From Timema cristinae (taxonomy: Eukaryota > Arthropoda > Insecta > Phasmatodea > Timematidae): a DNA stretch of 64,000 bases. The first letter of the stretch is position 1. Each line of letters starts with the position of its first letter. The position numbers and the translations under genes are program-made. The stretch is from the NCBI GenBank assembly GCA_039000515.1, contig JBCFYV010001001.1, positions 12,885,373-12,949,372 of the forward strand, written 5' to 3'. The notes below the pieces were generated by a model. The model saw only the letters and a program-made list of their open reading frames with translations. It was not told the DNA's origin and did no database searches. Below, piece by piece: positions 21,540-33,837 of this stretch.

Positions 21540-23095
21540 GGGGGCCATCTTGTACTTACTCTCACGCTGAGTCTTCACGATAAAGAAAGTAGCTATCGTT
21601 AAACTGTCAGTTAGAATGCGTATCGATATAAATCATCGCCCCAATACATTATCCTCTTATAAACTGAAACTTCGAACGAAACAAATAAGACTTTTAATTT
21701 TTTTTCTTTATGGATGAAAAAAACAGTGAAGGAAAAGTATTTTTTATTTTTAATATTTGATTGATCGTGTTCTTTAGGTCACTTTCATCCATGTATCAAA
21801 CTAGTTTGTTATTTGTCATAGTATTGTTAGATGTGTGATAGTATGTTAGGGTCATATATATCATTTTTTTTATTAATAAATCGAGCTGTTTTTCAAAGTC
21901 GTAAAGGTTAATAAAGAGAAAAACTATGCAGGTTTTTTTGTCGTTGTTACGTTGTCTAATGTGACAAAACTGTTCGAGAAGTTGGCAGGATCGTAATGGA
22001 ATGACCTTTTAGGTCAGGAAAAGTCAATATTGCATAGCTGACGAATATCTATTTAGACACGTGTTACTAAGAAATAAGTTTATTCTAAAAATAAATTAAT
22101 CTAATACTTCTTCTCTAAGTGTTTCAAAGGGAAGTTAATTCTTCGAAATAAGTTGAATATAAACTTAAGTTATATGAACCATTCCTTGACTACCAAATGA
22201 GTTGTATTCTAGTTGTTTTTTATAAATAAAAAAACATCATTTTCGTACATACTTCATAGTAACGTAGTATAACTTTATATTATGCCAACATTCAAACAAT
22301 TTATTGTGTCTACGCATAATGTATACTATACATAATCTATAGCTTTTAATTCACATCTTACAGGACAATTTCAAAAACAAATAATCAACATTGATATTTT
22401 TATGATTTAATTTTATAAATACACCATTTTTACTATATATGCTCAGGTTTCAGGTGGATTGTAAAACTTATTTTTACTTTTCTTTAGGAATAAATTAATT
22501 GCTTAACCATAGAAAACAAATGCATTTGTCTGTTAATAATACATATTGGCTTTTCTAAACACTATGCTCTGTTCAATATATGATTTTTTTAAATATGGAA
22601 TTTACAGAAAAATCACGAGAATTTTCGATATAATGGTTGTATTTATAAGTCCTTTGCGTTAAATATTTAAATACAAAGGGACTTTAAAGTATACAGGTTT
22701 ATTCATATCTCCAGGTAAATAATTATACAGGTTGTAGGGGGTGAAAAGACAAGTATGTCTATGCTATGAACTTGGGGTCAGCGATGCCAAATGGTAACGC
22801 TATGAGATATCAACATTGGCGCTGCATGCACCTGGGAGGTAGGCAACACATCGCAGCAAGCCACACAAACCAACACAGGCATCCCTACCACTCCCTTCCA
22901 CTGATAGACACAATGGTGCCAGCGTCGCCGCAATTCCCTTTCGCCACCCGATGTCCGGCAATTCAATGCCCGTTTCTTGTCATAATTTAAACCACACCTC
23001 ACTCTTGTTATGTGCTAAAGAATGGTAAGTCGATTTACAGCGCCAACTTTGACGTCTCTTGGCGCCGTCAACCACAGGTTCAGAGCCAGTAAATA
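21540..23095. other. No gene recognised; GC-richer patch at 22740-23085
   Basis: Mostly AT-rich. At 22740-23085 the sequence becomes GC-richer, with open frames on both strands (74 codons each) and paired ggcgcc/gcgcc words (cagcgccaac, cttggcgccgtc). It could be an exon, a promoter-like patch or a repeat; none can be chosen from sequence alone. It lies directly upstream of the pogo-like element. Confidence 0.35.
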
Positions 23096-23735
23096 AAGTG
23101 TATTTTTGTTAATTGGGACACATCAAGACTCGATAAATTGGGTCCAACTAAGTGGCTGCCCCAATTAAGAGAGGTTTTAACCAATGAGCTGAAAATTTCA
23201 ATCTAACATAGCAAAAATAAGTATGATTATAATAAAAGGAATGTGACATTTAAAGTAAGCACACTGTATTTAAGAAAGCAAAATATAGTTAATTTAAATT
23301 GGTTTAAACATTTTATTAAATATAATTAAAGCTAAAAGGCAATCAAACATTTAATGGATATTATGTAAAATAGAGATACAATAAAAATAATATCTGTACC
23401 AAGTAAAGGTTACATATTAATAAGTGCTCTTGCTTTGAAAAAAATTACAAAATGTACCCTGACGTGTGGCCAGTTTCAAGACTTAGTACGCCTAAATTGC
23501 CGCGCTATAATAAATACAAGATGACACCTACCTACACATGAATGGAATGGGCCATTTTTGAGCGTGCACACAGTTTGTTGTTCAATCACGGCCTTCACTG
23601 CTCAAACTAAGTGGCAAGTTAGCCCAATTAGCAGAAAAAATTCAGACTAAATACTTGTTTCGTTTCTGTTTTTCAAATTTTGTCCCAAACAAACGGCTGC
23701 TCCGACTAACTGGTGCCCCAATTAACCGGAAACTA
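23096..23735. mobile_element. Possible pogo/Tigger-like non-autonomous element
   Basis: The right end, read in reverse complement, has ccggttaattggggcaccag, ttagtcggagcagccg and gggacaaaatttgaaaaa. The left end has ttaattgggacac, aactaagtggctgccccaat and further related words. Repeated (taattgggg)/(ccaactaagtgg) modules near both ends in opposite orientation resemble Tigger/pogo-type element ends (class recognition from memory). Exact termini and TA duplications are not visible because a tandem array starts at the right end. Confidence 0.45.
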
Positions 23736-24020
23736 TCGGGTTATACGCCTACAGATCCCGTAGAACTACAACCGAATTATATGATTCACTTTAAATAACA
23801 GGAAACTATCGGGTTATACGCCTACAGATCCCGTAGAACTACAACCGAATTATATGATTCACTTTAAATAACAGGAAACTATCGGGTTATACGCCTACAA
23901 ATCCCGTGGAACTACAACCGAATTATATGATTCACTTATAAATAACAGGAAACTATCGGGTTATACTCCTACAGATCCCGTAGAACTACAACCGAATTAT
24001 ATATTCACTTTAAATAACAT
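23728..24020. repeat. 73-bp tandem repeat, 4 copies
   Basis: Units begin aaactatcgggttatacgcc at 23730, 23803, 23876 and (with one change) 23950, spacings 73, 73 and 74. Each contains cccgtagaactacaaccgaa. Copies are nearly identical, so the expansion is recent. The first unit begins within ccaattaaccgg, the last bases of the pogo-like element, so the duplicated unit includes its terminus. Confidence 0.93.
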
Positions 24021-24964
24021 AATATTGGAATACAGTTTGATAGTATCCCAGACCTTTTTAAAGGGTGGGGAGGGTTTTGAGGGAGGAATAAAAGCCGGGA
24101 GGAGTAGCCAGAAGTAAACTTAATCGTGGAAAGGTGTAACTTTTAATAAGTATTAGTTTATGAACCAATTTTTTTTTTCCACCTATAACATTATGTATTG
24201 AGTAGAAACTTTGGTCCATCGATTTATTTATTTATTATTTTATTTTCATTTACTAAACATTATTTTGTGCCACCATTATAATATACGTTTGTATTGATAT
24301 ACTTTTTTACTATCGAGTAACATTTTAGATTTTTCTTTTTTAATTCGTGTACTGTTTTGTGTGTTTAAACTGAAATATTTTATGGTATTTTAATTCAGTA
24401 TTTATTCTGTATAATATTATGAGTGACTTTCCACGTTTAGGAACCTTGTCTGAGGTTCAGATTAACAATACACTACATGCTTTCAAGACTTAGTGCAGCA
24501 AGGATTCAAAACGATCTGAAGGTCCGGATAAATAAGTATCTTCATCTACCATTGCCACATCCACATCAGACCCTGTTCAGTGTTCATACTCTTGAATGAG
24601 TAAAATGTAATTTCTGTCCAAAGAAAAAACCCCGCAAGACTACGACTAGATGAGCAACCTGCATTGTTCCTATCTTCGGGAGCACACGGTTACAATCTGC
24701 TTTCAGTGCTCTGGTCAAGGTCAAGTTAAAGATTAAGATGCAGAATGAATGAATGAATAATTGGTGAATAAAAACATTATAATGCACTTTATCAGACAAT
24801 ATGATATTTTAAATTATAAAATATTATTTTGTTATATCTAATTTGTTTGAAAAGGTCAGAATAAAAAAGTAGGTTAATGACAACCCAACCCAATCATATG
24901 CAATTTTTTTAATGAAATATGTAGATTTATTATTATAAATATTATTGGAAAGTATTTTGTTAGA
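24021..24964. other. No gene recognised; weak cysteine-motif fragment
   Basis: AT-rich. At about 24605-24655 the plus strand reads CNFCPKKKPRKTTTR then a stop, reminiscent of the cysteine-rich C-terminus of piggyBac-type transposases (CxxC..K..R), but it is too short to call. Confidence 0.3.
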
Positions 24965-25477
24965 TCTATACTTATAAAATAACATGTCCTGATTGACTGA
25001 CTGACTGACTGACTGACTGACTGATTCATCATCGCTGAGCACAAACTATCAAGGCTACAAGCATGAAATTCGGACTGTATATTCATTTTGTTATGTAGGC
25101 ACCCACTAAGAAAGGATTTTAGAAAATTCCACTCCAAAGGGGTCATAATAGGGGATGATAATATGTATGATAATATGTATGATAATATATATGAAAGTCC
25201 GTCATTTTGAAAGTTACATAAACAAAATTTTGTATTTCGGTTATTGACGTAAAACAAATAAATACTTGTTTCAGGAATTTTGGAAATTTTATTTAATAAG
25301 GGATGAAAAAGGGGGTGAAAATTTGTATCGGACTTGCATTATTTTTGATCTGAGGTCAAGTTATGGTCATTAACGTAACGTAATATTTTAAATTAATCTG
25401 TAAATACATATGTATATTTTCGTATTTGTATATAATCAACTTCCACGCGGGCAAAGCCGCGGGCAACAGCTATCTAG
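24965..25477 (+). mobile_element. Non-autonomous Helitron, 513 bp
   Basis: Starts TCTATACTTATAAAATAAC right after an A and ends CTAG right before a T, the hallmark A|TC...CTAG|T of Helitrons, with no target duplication. The 3' terminal hairpin is CGCGG-gcaaag-CCGCG at 25446-25461, followed by ggcaacagctat and CTAG. The 5' part holds a run of (GACT)n near 24990-25025. No Rep/helicase coding. The minus-strand open frames are repeat artefacts that recur in the 43-kb copy. Confidence 0.88.
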
Positions 25478-26423
25478 TATATATATATATAGCCCGTATG
25501 GGTAGTAATATGTGGTAAAATAATAATAATAATATTTATGTCAATACTCTCAATCAATATATATATACACAAGCCGGTAATTATTGCAGTCTCTGATTTA
25601 TTGCTTAAATTTGAAAGATAATTAAGTAAAAGCAAGGAATCATTCGGGTGGATAGCAGGCTAAAAACTCTTCCAAAACACTGTTGTTCACTTGTTTATGG
25701 CCAAGCCCTGCTTTCCGGTTCATTTATAAAGTAGATGCGTCTATGAGGAAAAGGGGTTTGGAAGGGTTTGGAGAGAATTTTTTTCGTATTTGATTTCGAG
25801 GGGTACCCTCCACTTGAAGATGGACCCCATAGCCTCAGAGGTTCCATAGGGCTACTGAACAAAAATTCTTTTGAACGGCCACCATATTGAAACGGACAGC
25901 CATATTGAAAAACAAAATTTATATACGTCGTTTGGCCTAGGTTAAAAGAATGTCCCTACAAAATATCTTTAAAATTGGTCCATACATTTGACCGTTGTCT
26001 CGTAAAATTCAAGACTGACAAACAGATTGGCAGACGGAATGACAAATTCTCAAGTAAAAACAAATACCACTACACTCTGTTTGTTAAAGGAGTTATAAGA
26101 GATTAAAAAAAGGTTCTTGTGAGGAAAAAAAAAAAAATTCAAATGTATCTTCAACTCTTGGCCAAAGATACGACAGCGATTCCAGACCATTCCCTTGGCC
26201 AACCACAAACACTTAGCCAAATGAGACATATAATTCTTATTTTTATAATTCAATTTTGAGAAAAAAATAAAATAAATTTCACTCCAGTAACATACAGTCT
26301 CACACGAGTAAACAAAAATTACTGCTCAACATATTCTTAAAATATTTTATTCATAAAAAAAATCGCACTTGATTTAGGATTTATTTAGAAAGATAACTAT
26401 TAAGGGTCTTATAGTAACAAAAT
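25478..26423. other. No gene recognised
   Basis: Begins with (TA)n and a SINE-tail-like agcccgtatgggtagtaata (about 25490). The block 25790-26040 (gacccc..agaggttccat, cggacagccatattga, gtctcgtaaaattc, gacaaacagattggcagacg) resembles the dispersed R3-type intergenic repeats. No coding signal. Confidence 0.4.
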
Positions 26424-26682
26424 CTGCTTCGGTGGCCGAATGGTCTAAGGCGTTCCTCCTGTAATAAACTGGAATACCGATGACGCGGAGATTTGGGTTA
26501 GAATCTTGGTCTGGTGTAATGAGGGTGGGTGTATTTTACTAAATAGTTTTCCACTCTCCTTACACACAAATGCCAATACACTTCCTCAAGTTCAACCTCC
26601 CTCATCCTAAACACCTTAACGTAAGGGCAAATGTGTACAATCCGGATGGATAGTAAGACGTGGTGCTAAAAATAAATAAATA
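26424..26682 (+). mobile_element. SINE-B, full length
   Basis: Head tgcttcggtggccgaatggt with ctaaggcgttcctcctgtaa, B-box-like gggttagaatcttggtc, body, and a complete 3' tail ggatggatagtaagacgtgg tgct followed by aaataaataaataaaa. A (AAT)n run follows at 26745-26776. Confidence 0.82.
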
Positions 26683-26745
26683 AAACATGCCAAGTGACAC
26701 TGACGCCTTTGTCTGTGTGTCCACTGGTTCAGGTATAAAAATAAA

Positions 26746-26778
<33 letters not shown>

Positions 26779-27149
26779 CGCCTCTCTGCATAATTCATTA
26801 GTCTTCTCTTATGTAAAAATATCGATTCAATCTATTGGTTCAGTAATAAATTGACTCCTGTATACAGGTCAGGTCTACTAGGCAAGACGTACCGGACTTT
26901 GATGGCCAAAGGCCAGGGTTTGAGCCCTGGACATGAATATTAAAAAGTGTTTGTTTGCTTATAATTCTTAATCCAGGAATCATGCTATTTATACAACTCT
27001 TTAAGGTTAACTTGTTGACGTCATAGATAACCAGTTATAATGCAGAAGGAAAAAAACATATAAATGGTTGGAAATGATAAGTAATATTTAATTAAAAATA
27101 CAGAAGTAGTTGGAGATAGAACTAAGTATTCCACTTTAAAATTAAGAAC

Positions 27150-27365
27150 ACTCGCATTGGTGACCTAACCAGATAAGGCGTTACTCTTGTGTTAGACTCA
27201 ATTGATTGTGACGGGAAGATCGGGGCTCAAATCCCTTTCAGGTCTTCTGAGAGTGATCTTTACTAAATAGTTTTTTTGAGTATACCTCCATTCAAATGTG
27301 AGTATATTTCTTCTGAAATTCTACCTTCCTCGTTCTTATTATATTTGTGTAATTAAGATATAAGG
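27150..27365 (+). mobile_element. SINE-B, old and tail-less
   Basis: Head cactcgcattggtgacctaa then gataaggcgttactcttgtg, B-box-like gggctcaaatccc, body with tccattcaaatgtgagtata, ending near tgtgtaattaagatataagg, where the tail should start but is unrecognisable. Confidence 0.65.
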
Positions 27366-28924
27366 ACTAAGATCTGTGTTCCGATATGAAAAACTAATTT
27401 TTATTTAAAATCATTCAATGTCTCATCTGTCTTAGCCTGGAACAAGTGACCTGTAGACTTTACAGATGTGAATGGGCTATCTGATTTTAGAAACAAATTC
27501 ACCAATCACTATATCTCTGGCGTGTGAGCTGCAGCATAATCCATGTGTGTGCGAGTGTGTGTGCGTGTTTGGTGTAAGAATAATTACTTATTTTATATCT
27601 TCGTTTCCACTACTAATCTAGAGACAGGCCTACTTTGTTCAAGTTGATTACTGTTTTGGTTGCTGGTTCTGTACGTGTTTATCTCATTGCAATGTTTTAT
27701 ATGTTTTAGGTTCATGTGTGTGTTTTCCACAAATACTTGTTTCCTGTGTTTTATTTAGTGATGATAATTTTATAAATGCAGTGTAATGTTAACTTAAGAC
27801 ATGGTTAAATGTAAGAGAAGGCTTATGCCTTAATTTCACCATGTAAATAAAGAAAATAATAATAAATTCAATTTTAATTTGTTCTAAGAGGAGGTGGGAA
27901 AAAATATAATAAAAAGTAAATTAAATTTTTTCATTCTCCTTCTTCATGCCCTCCAGCCCCAATTTAGTTCAACGATCTTTTGTTATATTTATGATGAGGG
28001 GAGGGGGAGAAAATAGAAGCAAATGTTTACAAAACGCTAATCTTTCCCATTCTACCTGCTGAAATGTCTGCGTTTACAATAAACTCGTGAAAGTCCCGTT
28101 TAACTATTATCGTAAGAAACCCTTTAGTGTGCAGTTCGCTTCAAACAGGGTTCGTTACTATTGTTTGTTTTTCTCGGAATTCAAAGTTATTTGGGTCACT
28201 TTAACTTCGCAATAGAAAAAAAACTCTCTTTCTTACTCGGGAGCTGATGGAAGAGAAAGCTTCAAAAATACCCTCAATAAAATAGTGAGTGACATGAAGT
28301 TTCTATTTTTGCAGGAAAAAGATGTTGTTTAGCAGGACACTGACCTTTGAAAAAAACTATTTACTTTTGTGATGGTATGGGAATAACCTTCCAAGTGAGC
28401 TCTCAAGTTTGCCACCCTGAAGGATAGGAAAGACAAGTATTGTAGTCCATAGTTCGATCACTTACTGGATGAATTTGTTGTGACATTTTCTATCAACTAA
28501 CAAGATGGATGTTGGTACATCTCCTTACAGTTAGATATATCCGTGATGTTTTATTTGCCTAGATAGCTAGGTTAACTGTAATCTAATTTTTAATAGACAT
28601 CAATCATTAAAAAAAATATTTATGCAAGATAAAGAGTGTAAACTTATTTATTATAGTTAACTTTAATAAAAAGAGTTTTAATTACGTATTCAAGAATTGT
28701 ATCTTGATTGAGACCAGGGCAAAACGCGTATAGATTGAGAAGACACCCAAAATGTTATAGCCACCTAAATATTCAATGTCCATATTGCGAACAAGTAACA
28801 GAGCAACTCACAGGGATTCCTATTTGAGGTTGGTGACAGACGTGGAAGGGGTTGCTGGAAGACCCTCTAGGGCCACCGGGGTTTTACCCCTAACCAAACC
28901 TAGCCTTACCTAACCTAACATATC
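27366..28924. other. No gene recognised; short retroelement-like frame
   Basis: AT-rich with a GT-rich patch at 27540-27570. At about 28708-28830 the plus strand reads LRPGQNAYRLRRHPKCYSHL followed by NIQCPYCEQVTEQ, which resembles the RNase-H-linked LR.GHN.....C..C zinc tail of some non-LTR elements, but it is short and stops quickly. Degenerate cctaacctaac words at 28900-28920 are too few to be telomeric repeat. Confidence 0.35.
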
Positions 28925-29065
28925 TTCACCTATATCTTGATTTTGGTTGGAAGAACAGCTAGTAAAATTCAAACATGTTTCTTTGCACCCAACAGTGACA
29001 TAATTTTACTATAATATTTGTGATGTTCTATATGTAATGATACTATTTATCAAAAGTGACAAGTA
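28925..29065 (+). repeat. Interspersed repeat R2, copy 3
   Basis: Left end ttgattttggttggaagaac matches the ends of the copies at 32925, 33545 and 37510, and the right part has atactatttatcaaaagtga. Internally diverged and shortened. Confidence 0.5.
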
Positions 29066-29484
29066 TGACGATACTTAAAGTAATTTTTATCCAAACCAAA
29101 CCACATGATTTGGTTTTTATTTGTTTTTACACTCTGACAATATTTGCTAGATCATATATACAGAGAGCCTACTTACTATACAAACGAAGATTTCCCACCC
29201 CCACTTGTTTCTTCTCTCCCTGTCACCTAAGCAAACGCGGGGTCCCCCAATCACAGGGACCTGTGTGGCTGCACCGTTTGTATAACCCTAAGGGCGGCCT
29301 TGAATCTGATAGTGAGTGGTTTTCAACGTTTTATTTATCATTCATTGCAAGTGCTCTATCCTTTCTCCAAAAAGAGCGCCGACACTTTCTAACTTCCACG
29401 TGCATATGAATTTAACCGCAACTTAGCCCCGTGTTAACATACGTCGGGACTATTCTTCTTTAATAATAGTTAATAATAATTAAT

Positions 29485-29690
29485 AATAACAATAGGGTAG
29501 GGATTAATAAAGGTACAATCTAAAGGAAGTATACTCACATTTGTGTGAAGGAAAAGTATGGAACCATTTAGAAAAAATAACTCTATACACCCAGTCAAGA
29601 TTCAAACCTAGAACTTCTCGTCACCATCAAACAAGAATAAGGGCCATCTAGTGTGCTCGGTACCACACTATCGCTCCACTAAGCATTCAC
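29485..29690 (-). mobile_element. SINE-B/C, old copy
   Basis: Plus strand shows agggtagggattaataaagg, actcacatttgtgtgaagga and agtcaagattcaaacctaga, the reverse complement of the SINE 3' body, mid body and B box. Head and tail are poorly preserved. Confidence 0.6.
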
Positions 29691-30647
29691 TAACGTTAAA
29701 GTTATTGCATAAGACCTAGAAGCTTCTGACATTTATTCCCTCGTGGCCACCGATGAAGGCTTACATTTATATTAAGTACCATGCTGAAAGTATTTTTTTA
29801 AGTACCCATGATGAATTAGATTATTTTCACCTCCAGCTCTCTTTGAGAGAATATTTTAGTTCAATACATGTATGCTACCTATCCATCTTTTGAAGCTGCA
29901 AATTCAATTGACCGTCTCATATTGTCAAGAGATAATGGTACATGGGGGTTCTAATTTTTTTTTTTTTTAAGTGGCTGAGCTATAATAACCAAAAATGGGG
30001 AAAGGGGAGTAATAGTGTCGGAAGTAAAGTGTTTGACAAAACATGATTCTCTTATTGTGAGAAGTTTGAGGAGTAACTGTTGGCAAAACCACCTTATTAG
30101 TTGCCAGCAGCTGTCGGGAGAGCGCCGTGGTTAACGGTACCGGTGTGTTTGACCTGGGTGATGCTTGTGGGGGAGGAGAGGGGGTTAGAAGGGGGGTGAC
30201 AGCACACCTACTTACTATATAGTGGTCTGATCTATTCAGAGCATAGCCGATGTACACAGCAGCTGGTCTTCGGGAGGTGTGCCAGCGTTCCTGTGTTTTC
30301 TCGCTGTGGAATAACTTCATTACTGTCAAGAAACTACAATGAAAAGTAAATCTTCAACGTGGGAGAGGAGAGAGGAGTACCATCACTCTCCAACACATGT
30401 TCCTAAACGTTAAAAAAATAAAATATATATATAATATATAATCTTCAAATCTTTAAGCAGGTTTATACTAAAAATCAAGAAAAATTAACGCGATTATAAA
30501 AAAAAAAAAAATGATTTTATGAATTATTTATTAGCGTTATTAGGATTTTCATTAGTGACTTAGACCAACAAAATTATAGGTTAACCTATCAACCAGATCC
30601 CAGCTCATCAATTTATCACTGAATGTTAACCAAATCGGAATTTTTCC
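29691..30647. other. No gene recognised; GC-richer patch at 30100-30340
   Basis: The patch 30100-30340 is GC-richer, with a 120-codon minus frame that is proline/serine/threonine-rich and carries no motif. A gtac..accggt and gggggaggagaggggg stretch give it skewed composition. A regulatory patch or exon is possible but unsupported. The rest is AT-rich. Confidence 0.35.
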
Positions 30648-30882
30648 AAGCACCACGTCTTACTACCCATTAGAGCTCTGTACTAAATACAGTATTGTGT
30701 TAGAGATTAAAAAGGATTAATTTAGAGTAAGTGTGCCCGAATTTGCGTAGAGGAAGTGGAAAACCATTTAGGAAAAACCACCCTCAGCACACCCGACCGA
30801 AATCAAACCCTGATCTCCCAATCTTCTGTAGTCCAGTCTGTTAAGAGAGTAGCGCGTTAGATCATGTGGCTACCGAAGCCGG
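30648..30882 (-). mobile_element. SINE-B, full length
   Basis: Plus strand begins caccacgtcttactacccat (reverse of the shared tail), body gtgtgcccgaatttgcgtag, B box aaatcaaaccctgatctcc, and ends atcatgtggctaccgaagcc, the reverse of the head. Confidence 0.8.
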
Positions 30883-31014
30883 TATATAAAACTTAGTTGT
30901 TCATTTAGGATAGGATCAAAACTGTAAACTATTTCATAAAAATTAAGTAAGCCTATCACTAACACATTATAAGAATTAACTTGTGTATAATAACACATTA
31001 TTTAATTACAGTAA

Positions 31015-31260
31015 TAGTAATATTTAGCACCGCGTCTTACTACCCGTTCGGGCTATACGCTTTAAGTACCAATTACGTTAATGGATTTAGGAATTGGGAA
31101 GGTTGAATTAGAGTAAGCGAACCCGCATTTGCGGGACGGGAGAGTGTTAAACCATTTGGAAAAACCACCCCCAGTTCACCCGACCGAGATTCGAACCTCG
31201 ATCTCCCCGTCCTCATCAGTCGAGTTCAACACGACACGCGCGTTAGCCAACTACGCGGGT
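31015..31260 (-). mobile_element. SINE-C, full length, 14-bp target duplication
   Basis: Well-preserved copy: tail gcaccgcgtcttactacccg, body cccgcatttgcgggacggga, B box gagattcgaacctcgatc, head cgcgcgttagccaactacgc. The 14-bp repeat tttattacagtaa-type site is exact (tttaattacagtaa at 31001-31014 and 31261-31274). The head lacks the ccaccgaggc present at 5.8 kb, so a few 5' bases are missing. Confidence 0.92.
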
Positions 31261-31274
31261 TTTAATTACAGTAA

Positions 31275-31985
31275 AGACTCGATAATTGGAAGTGGATGGC
31301 ATTGAAACTTTCACGGATTGCTGAAAATTTGAACCCTACAGAATGACATGAACAAAATTTACGTATAAATGTAATAACTATTATTATCATTGTGATTTAA
31401 AGAGCTCTTAGAAAAATAGTCACTACACAATAAAAAACAAAAACAAATAGAATTTACGAAAAGCTAGCAACTATACGTGATATTATGTATGACTCTACAA
31501 TACTAATGGAATTGGTAAATTAAGAATTTCCAAGACATTTCTCACAAAAAATGAATTGTGCTACATTTTCGGATAATATGGCTCGGACACAGAACAATAA
31601 CAGAAACAAACTCCTAACCTTACGGGAGTTTCGCTGCTCTCATTTTGCCAGCTTTAGTCCTTCAACACTGGGCTTCGTTAGTGTCACTGCTGGGTGATGA
31701 TAGAACTAACCGCAGCGATCCTAGTGTTGAAGGACTCAAGCTTCCAAAAGGAGCGCAACCATTTTAACCTGGAGGTTGAGTGTCTGGGTCTATTATTTGT
31801 CTGTGGGCTCGGATTATCTAGTCTAGGATATTCGGGAAAATGGGGAACGCTATTATTTTTAAAAACAAAGAGAGAAACCATTGTAATATTCTAACCCGGG
31901 GGTAATCAATTTGGATTACACGAATATATTTAAGGGGGTATGTAAAATTTAAAATAAGTGTCATATTGGACCTAATATTAGTCGA
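31275..31985. other. No gene recognised; small inverted repeat
   Basis: AT-rich, then a GC-richer patch at 31610-31830. A 16-nt inverted pair, gtccttcaacactggg (about 31656) and cctagtgttgaaggac (about 31722), has a single mismatch and a 50-nt loop. The opposing 65- and 66-codon frames lack motifs. Confidence 0.4.
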
Positions 31986-31987
31986 AG

Positions 31988-32305
31988 ACGTGATAGTAGC
32001 CAGTAACTGGGCCCGAAAGTAAATTGTTAATATTAGCCGGGATCCTATAATGGCTGGTCTAAAATAATTGTAGCTGGTATATAGGTTTTCCCAGTTTTTC
32101 TTTTCCTTTTTTGTTTCATTGTTTGAGAATAAAGATAAACTAGAATTTCTTCAATTTTTTGTTTTTTAAATGTTTAAATTTCAATTTACCTAGCTTTTTT
32201 TTTTTTTGCAGCCGGTGCTTTAAAAGTAGCCGTGGGCTCCAATTGTAGTTTGAGTAAAAAGTAAAGTTGTTAATAGTAGCCGGGGCTACTATTAGTTCAA
32301 ATACA
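31988..32305. repeat. Element with duplicated tagtagcc-rich blocks
   Basis: The blocks atagtagccagtaactgggc..gtaaattgttaatattagcc (about 31992-32040) and aagtagccgtgggctcc..gtaaagttgttaatagtagcc (about 32222-32282) are direct repeats of each other, separated by T-rich DNA. The right block ends in ggctactattag, which can pair with ctaatattag at the left. Possibly an LTR-like or MITE remnant; class unknown. Confidence 0.4.
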
Positions 32306-32924
32306 GTACGATATATTAGTTCATAATAAAAGCTGAATAATCAGGTCCAGATATGAGATCTGGGACCGCCTTTTTTTTTTCATCTCTCTTGTCTTATGCA
32401 GCTAGTCACATTTTTGGGTTACAAATTTGAGGATAAATTATATATGAGGGTAGGCAAATACAAAAGGTTGAATACCACTACTGCACCATTCCTTCCTTAT
32501 TCTTCATAAGGTATTTAAACCAGTACTGATCAGTATAATATCAATTTGACACAACCGACCGGGATATAAAATGTTGTAAGAACAAAAAAAAGTTGCATTA
32601 ATTATATTGAAAGCTAATGAGATCTCAGGCATCATGCCATTGATACCGGGGATATCCCGGGCCAACATTCCTCATCATAATGTGCAACAGACCTACTGTA
32701 TTGCCATGTTTTGGTCACGTACGTAATTCCAATACGAGTCCGTCTCTATCATTAAGTCTAATTGTTTAGTAATCTAAAATGTTTTCTGGAAATTTCACTA
32801 GGACGTCTTTCATTTTCTTGACCTATCATTTCTTTTTAATTTGCTTACAGAAAATTTTTTCTATAGTAGGTTTTGTAATAATTTCTAAAAAAAAAAAAAT
32901 CTAATCCACCATTATCTGTCCTCC

Positions 32925-33050
32925 AGTTCAATTTTTATAGGAAGAACCTAGTCTGACAGCTACAAAGCATACTAGATTCCATTTTCACGTAATCATATGT
33001 AAATTATTTTGATCTGCTGTTGTCACTTTTGATAGATGTGATCTATATGT
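32925..33050 (-). repeat. Interspersed repeat R2, copy 4
   Basis: caatttttataggaagaacc, agtctgacagctacaaag and gctgttgtcacttttgatag in plus-strand order, the reverse complement of the R2 core gtgacagctgc. Confidence 0.5.
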
Positions 33051-33079
33051 ATATAAATGTCTCTACTTGTTCAGGTTAA

Positions 33080-33292
33080 ACGCATGTATTATAATTAAAT
33101 TATAATGAGGTAGGGAAGAAGAAGGAAGCATTTTAGAGGTAACATACCAAATTTGTGTGGAAGAAGAGTGGGAAAACATTTAGGAAAAAGCACCAACAGT
33201 AGACTCAACGAACCCCGATCTTCCTATCTCCAGCAAGCCAATCGAAAACAAGAATGATGCCTTAAACCATTCGGCCACTGAAGTGGATTATT
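33080..33292 (-). mobile_element. SINE-B, tail-truncated
   Basis: Plus strand: gaggtagggaagaagaagga, ccaaatttgtgtggaagaag, a damaged B box (cgaaccccgatcttcc), and head aaccattcggccactgaagt. The acgcggtgct tail end is missing. Confidence 0.72.
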
Positions 33293-33357
33293 TAATCAAT
33301 ACCTAATATAAAATAATAATAATTAAGTGAAATGTTATCAATATTGATCTCAAAAAC

Positions 33358-33450
33358 ATAACCGGGATTCAAGCTCCAATCTCCCTCTCATCGGCAGTCT
33401 AGTCTATTGAAAGAGTGACACCTTAGATCTCGTAACCACCGAAGTAGATC
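33358..33450 (-). mobile_element. SINE-B head fragment
   Basis: Only the first ~90 nt of a SINE-B: B box gggattcaagctccaatctc, then gtctagtctattgaaagagt and head ccttagatctcgtaaccacc. Body and tail are absent; it lies 65 bp from the previous SINE-B in the same orientation. Confidence 0.6.
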
Positions 33451-33544
33451 ATGTCTTATAACTCTTCAAACAAGGATTGTGCAGCGACAGGATATATATT
33501 TTCCTATCAATCTAAAATCATCCTGTTTTAAGCATACGTTATAC

Positions 33545-33675
33545 CCGATTTTGATAGGAAGAACAGAATCTGGTAGTTATTAAAGTTTATAAAATAATTT
33601 CACTACATTAATGCGTCAGGTCATGTTATGTGCAGTTGTTATTTTTGATATATTTCATCAATATTATATATTACA
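33545..33675 (-). repeat. Interspersed repeat R2, copy 5
   Basis: cgattttgataggaagaaca, gaatctggtagttattaaag, ggtcatgttatgtgcagttg and ttatttttgatatatt: same order as the copy at 32925, 600 bp away and in the same orientation. Confidence 0.55.
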
Positions 33676-33837
33676 ATTAATATAGTAACATTTTTTTATC
33701 AATATCGGCTACAAATAATTATGTAAGCTAAAAAAAAGTTATTACTTTTTTATTTAATCCAAGCTGCCTTAAAGATGGCAATTTCTTCTAGAAAAAACAG
33801 GGAATTTGATAGTAAGAAAATATTGGCAGCCCTGCAA

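Noticed and set aside
24590..24660. piggyBac-like transposase C-terminal fragment (CNFCPKKKPRKTTTR)
   Set aside because: Only about 15 residues before a stop; the similarity is too short to separate from chance.
28895..28925. Insect-type telomeric (CCTAA)n repeat
   Set aside because: Only a few degenerate units (accttacctaacctaac); far too short, and the surroundings are ordinary interspersed DNA.
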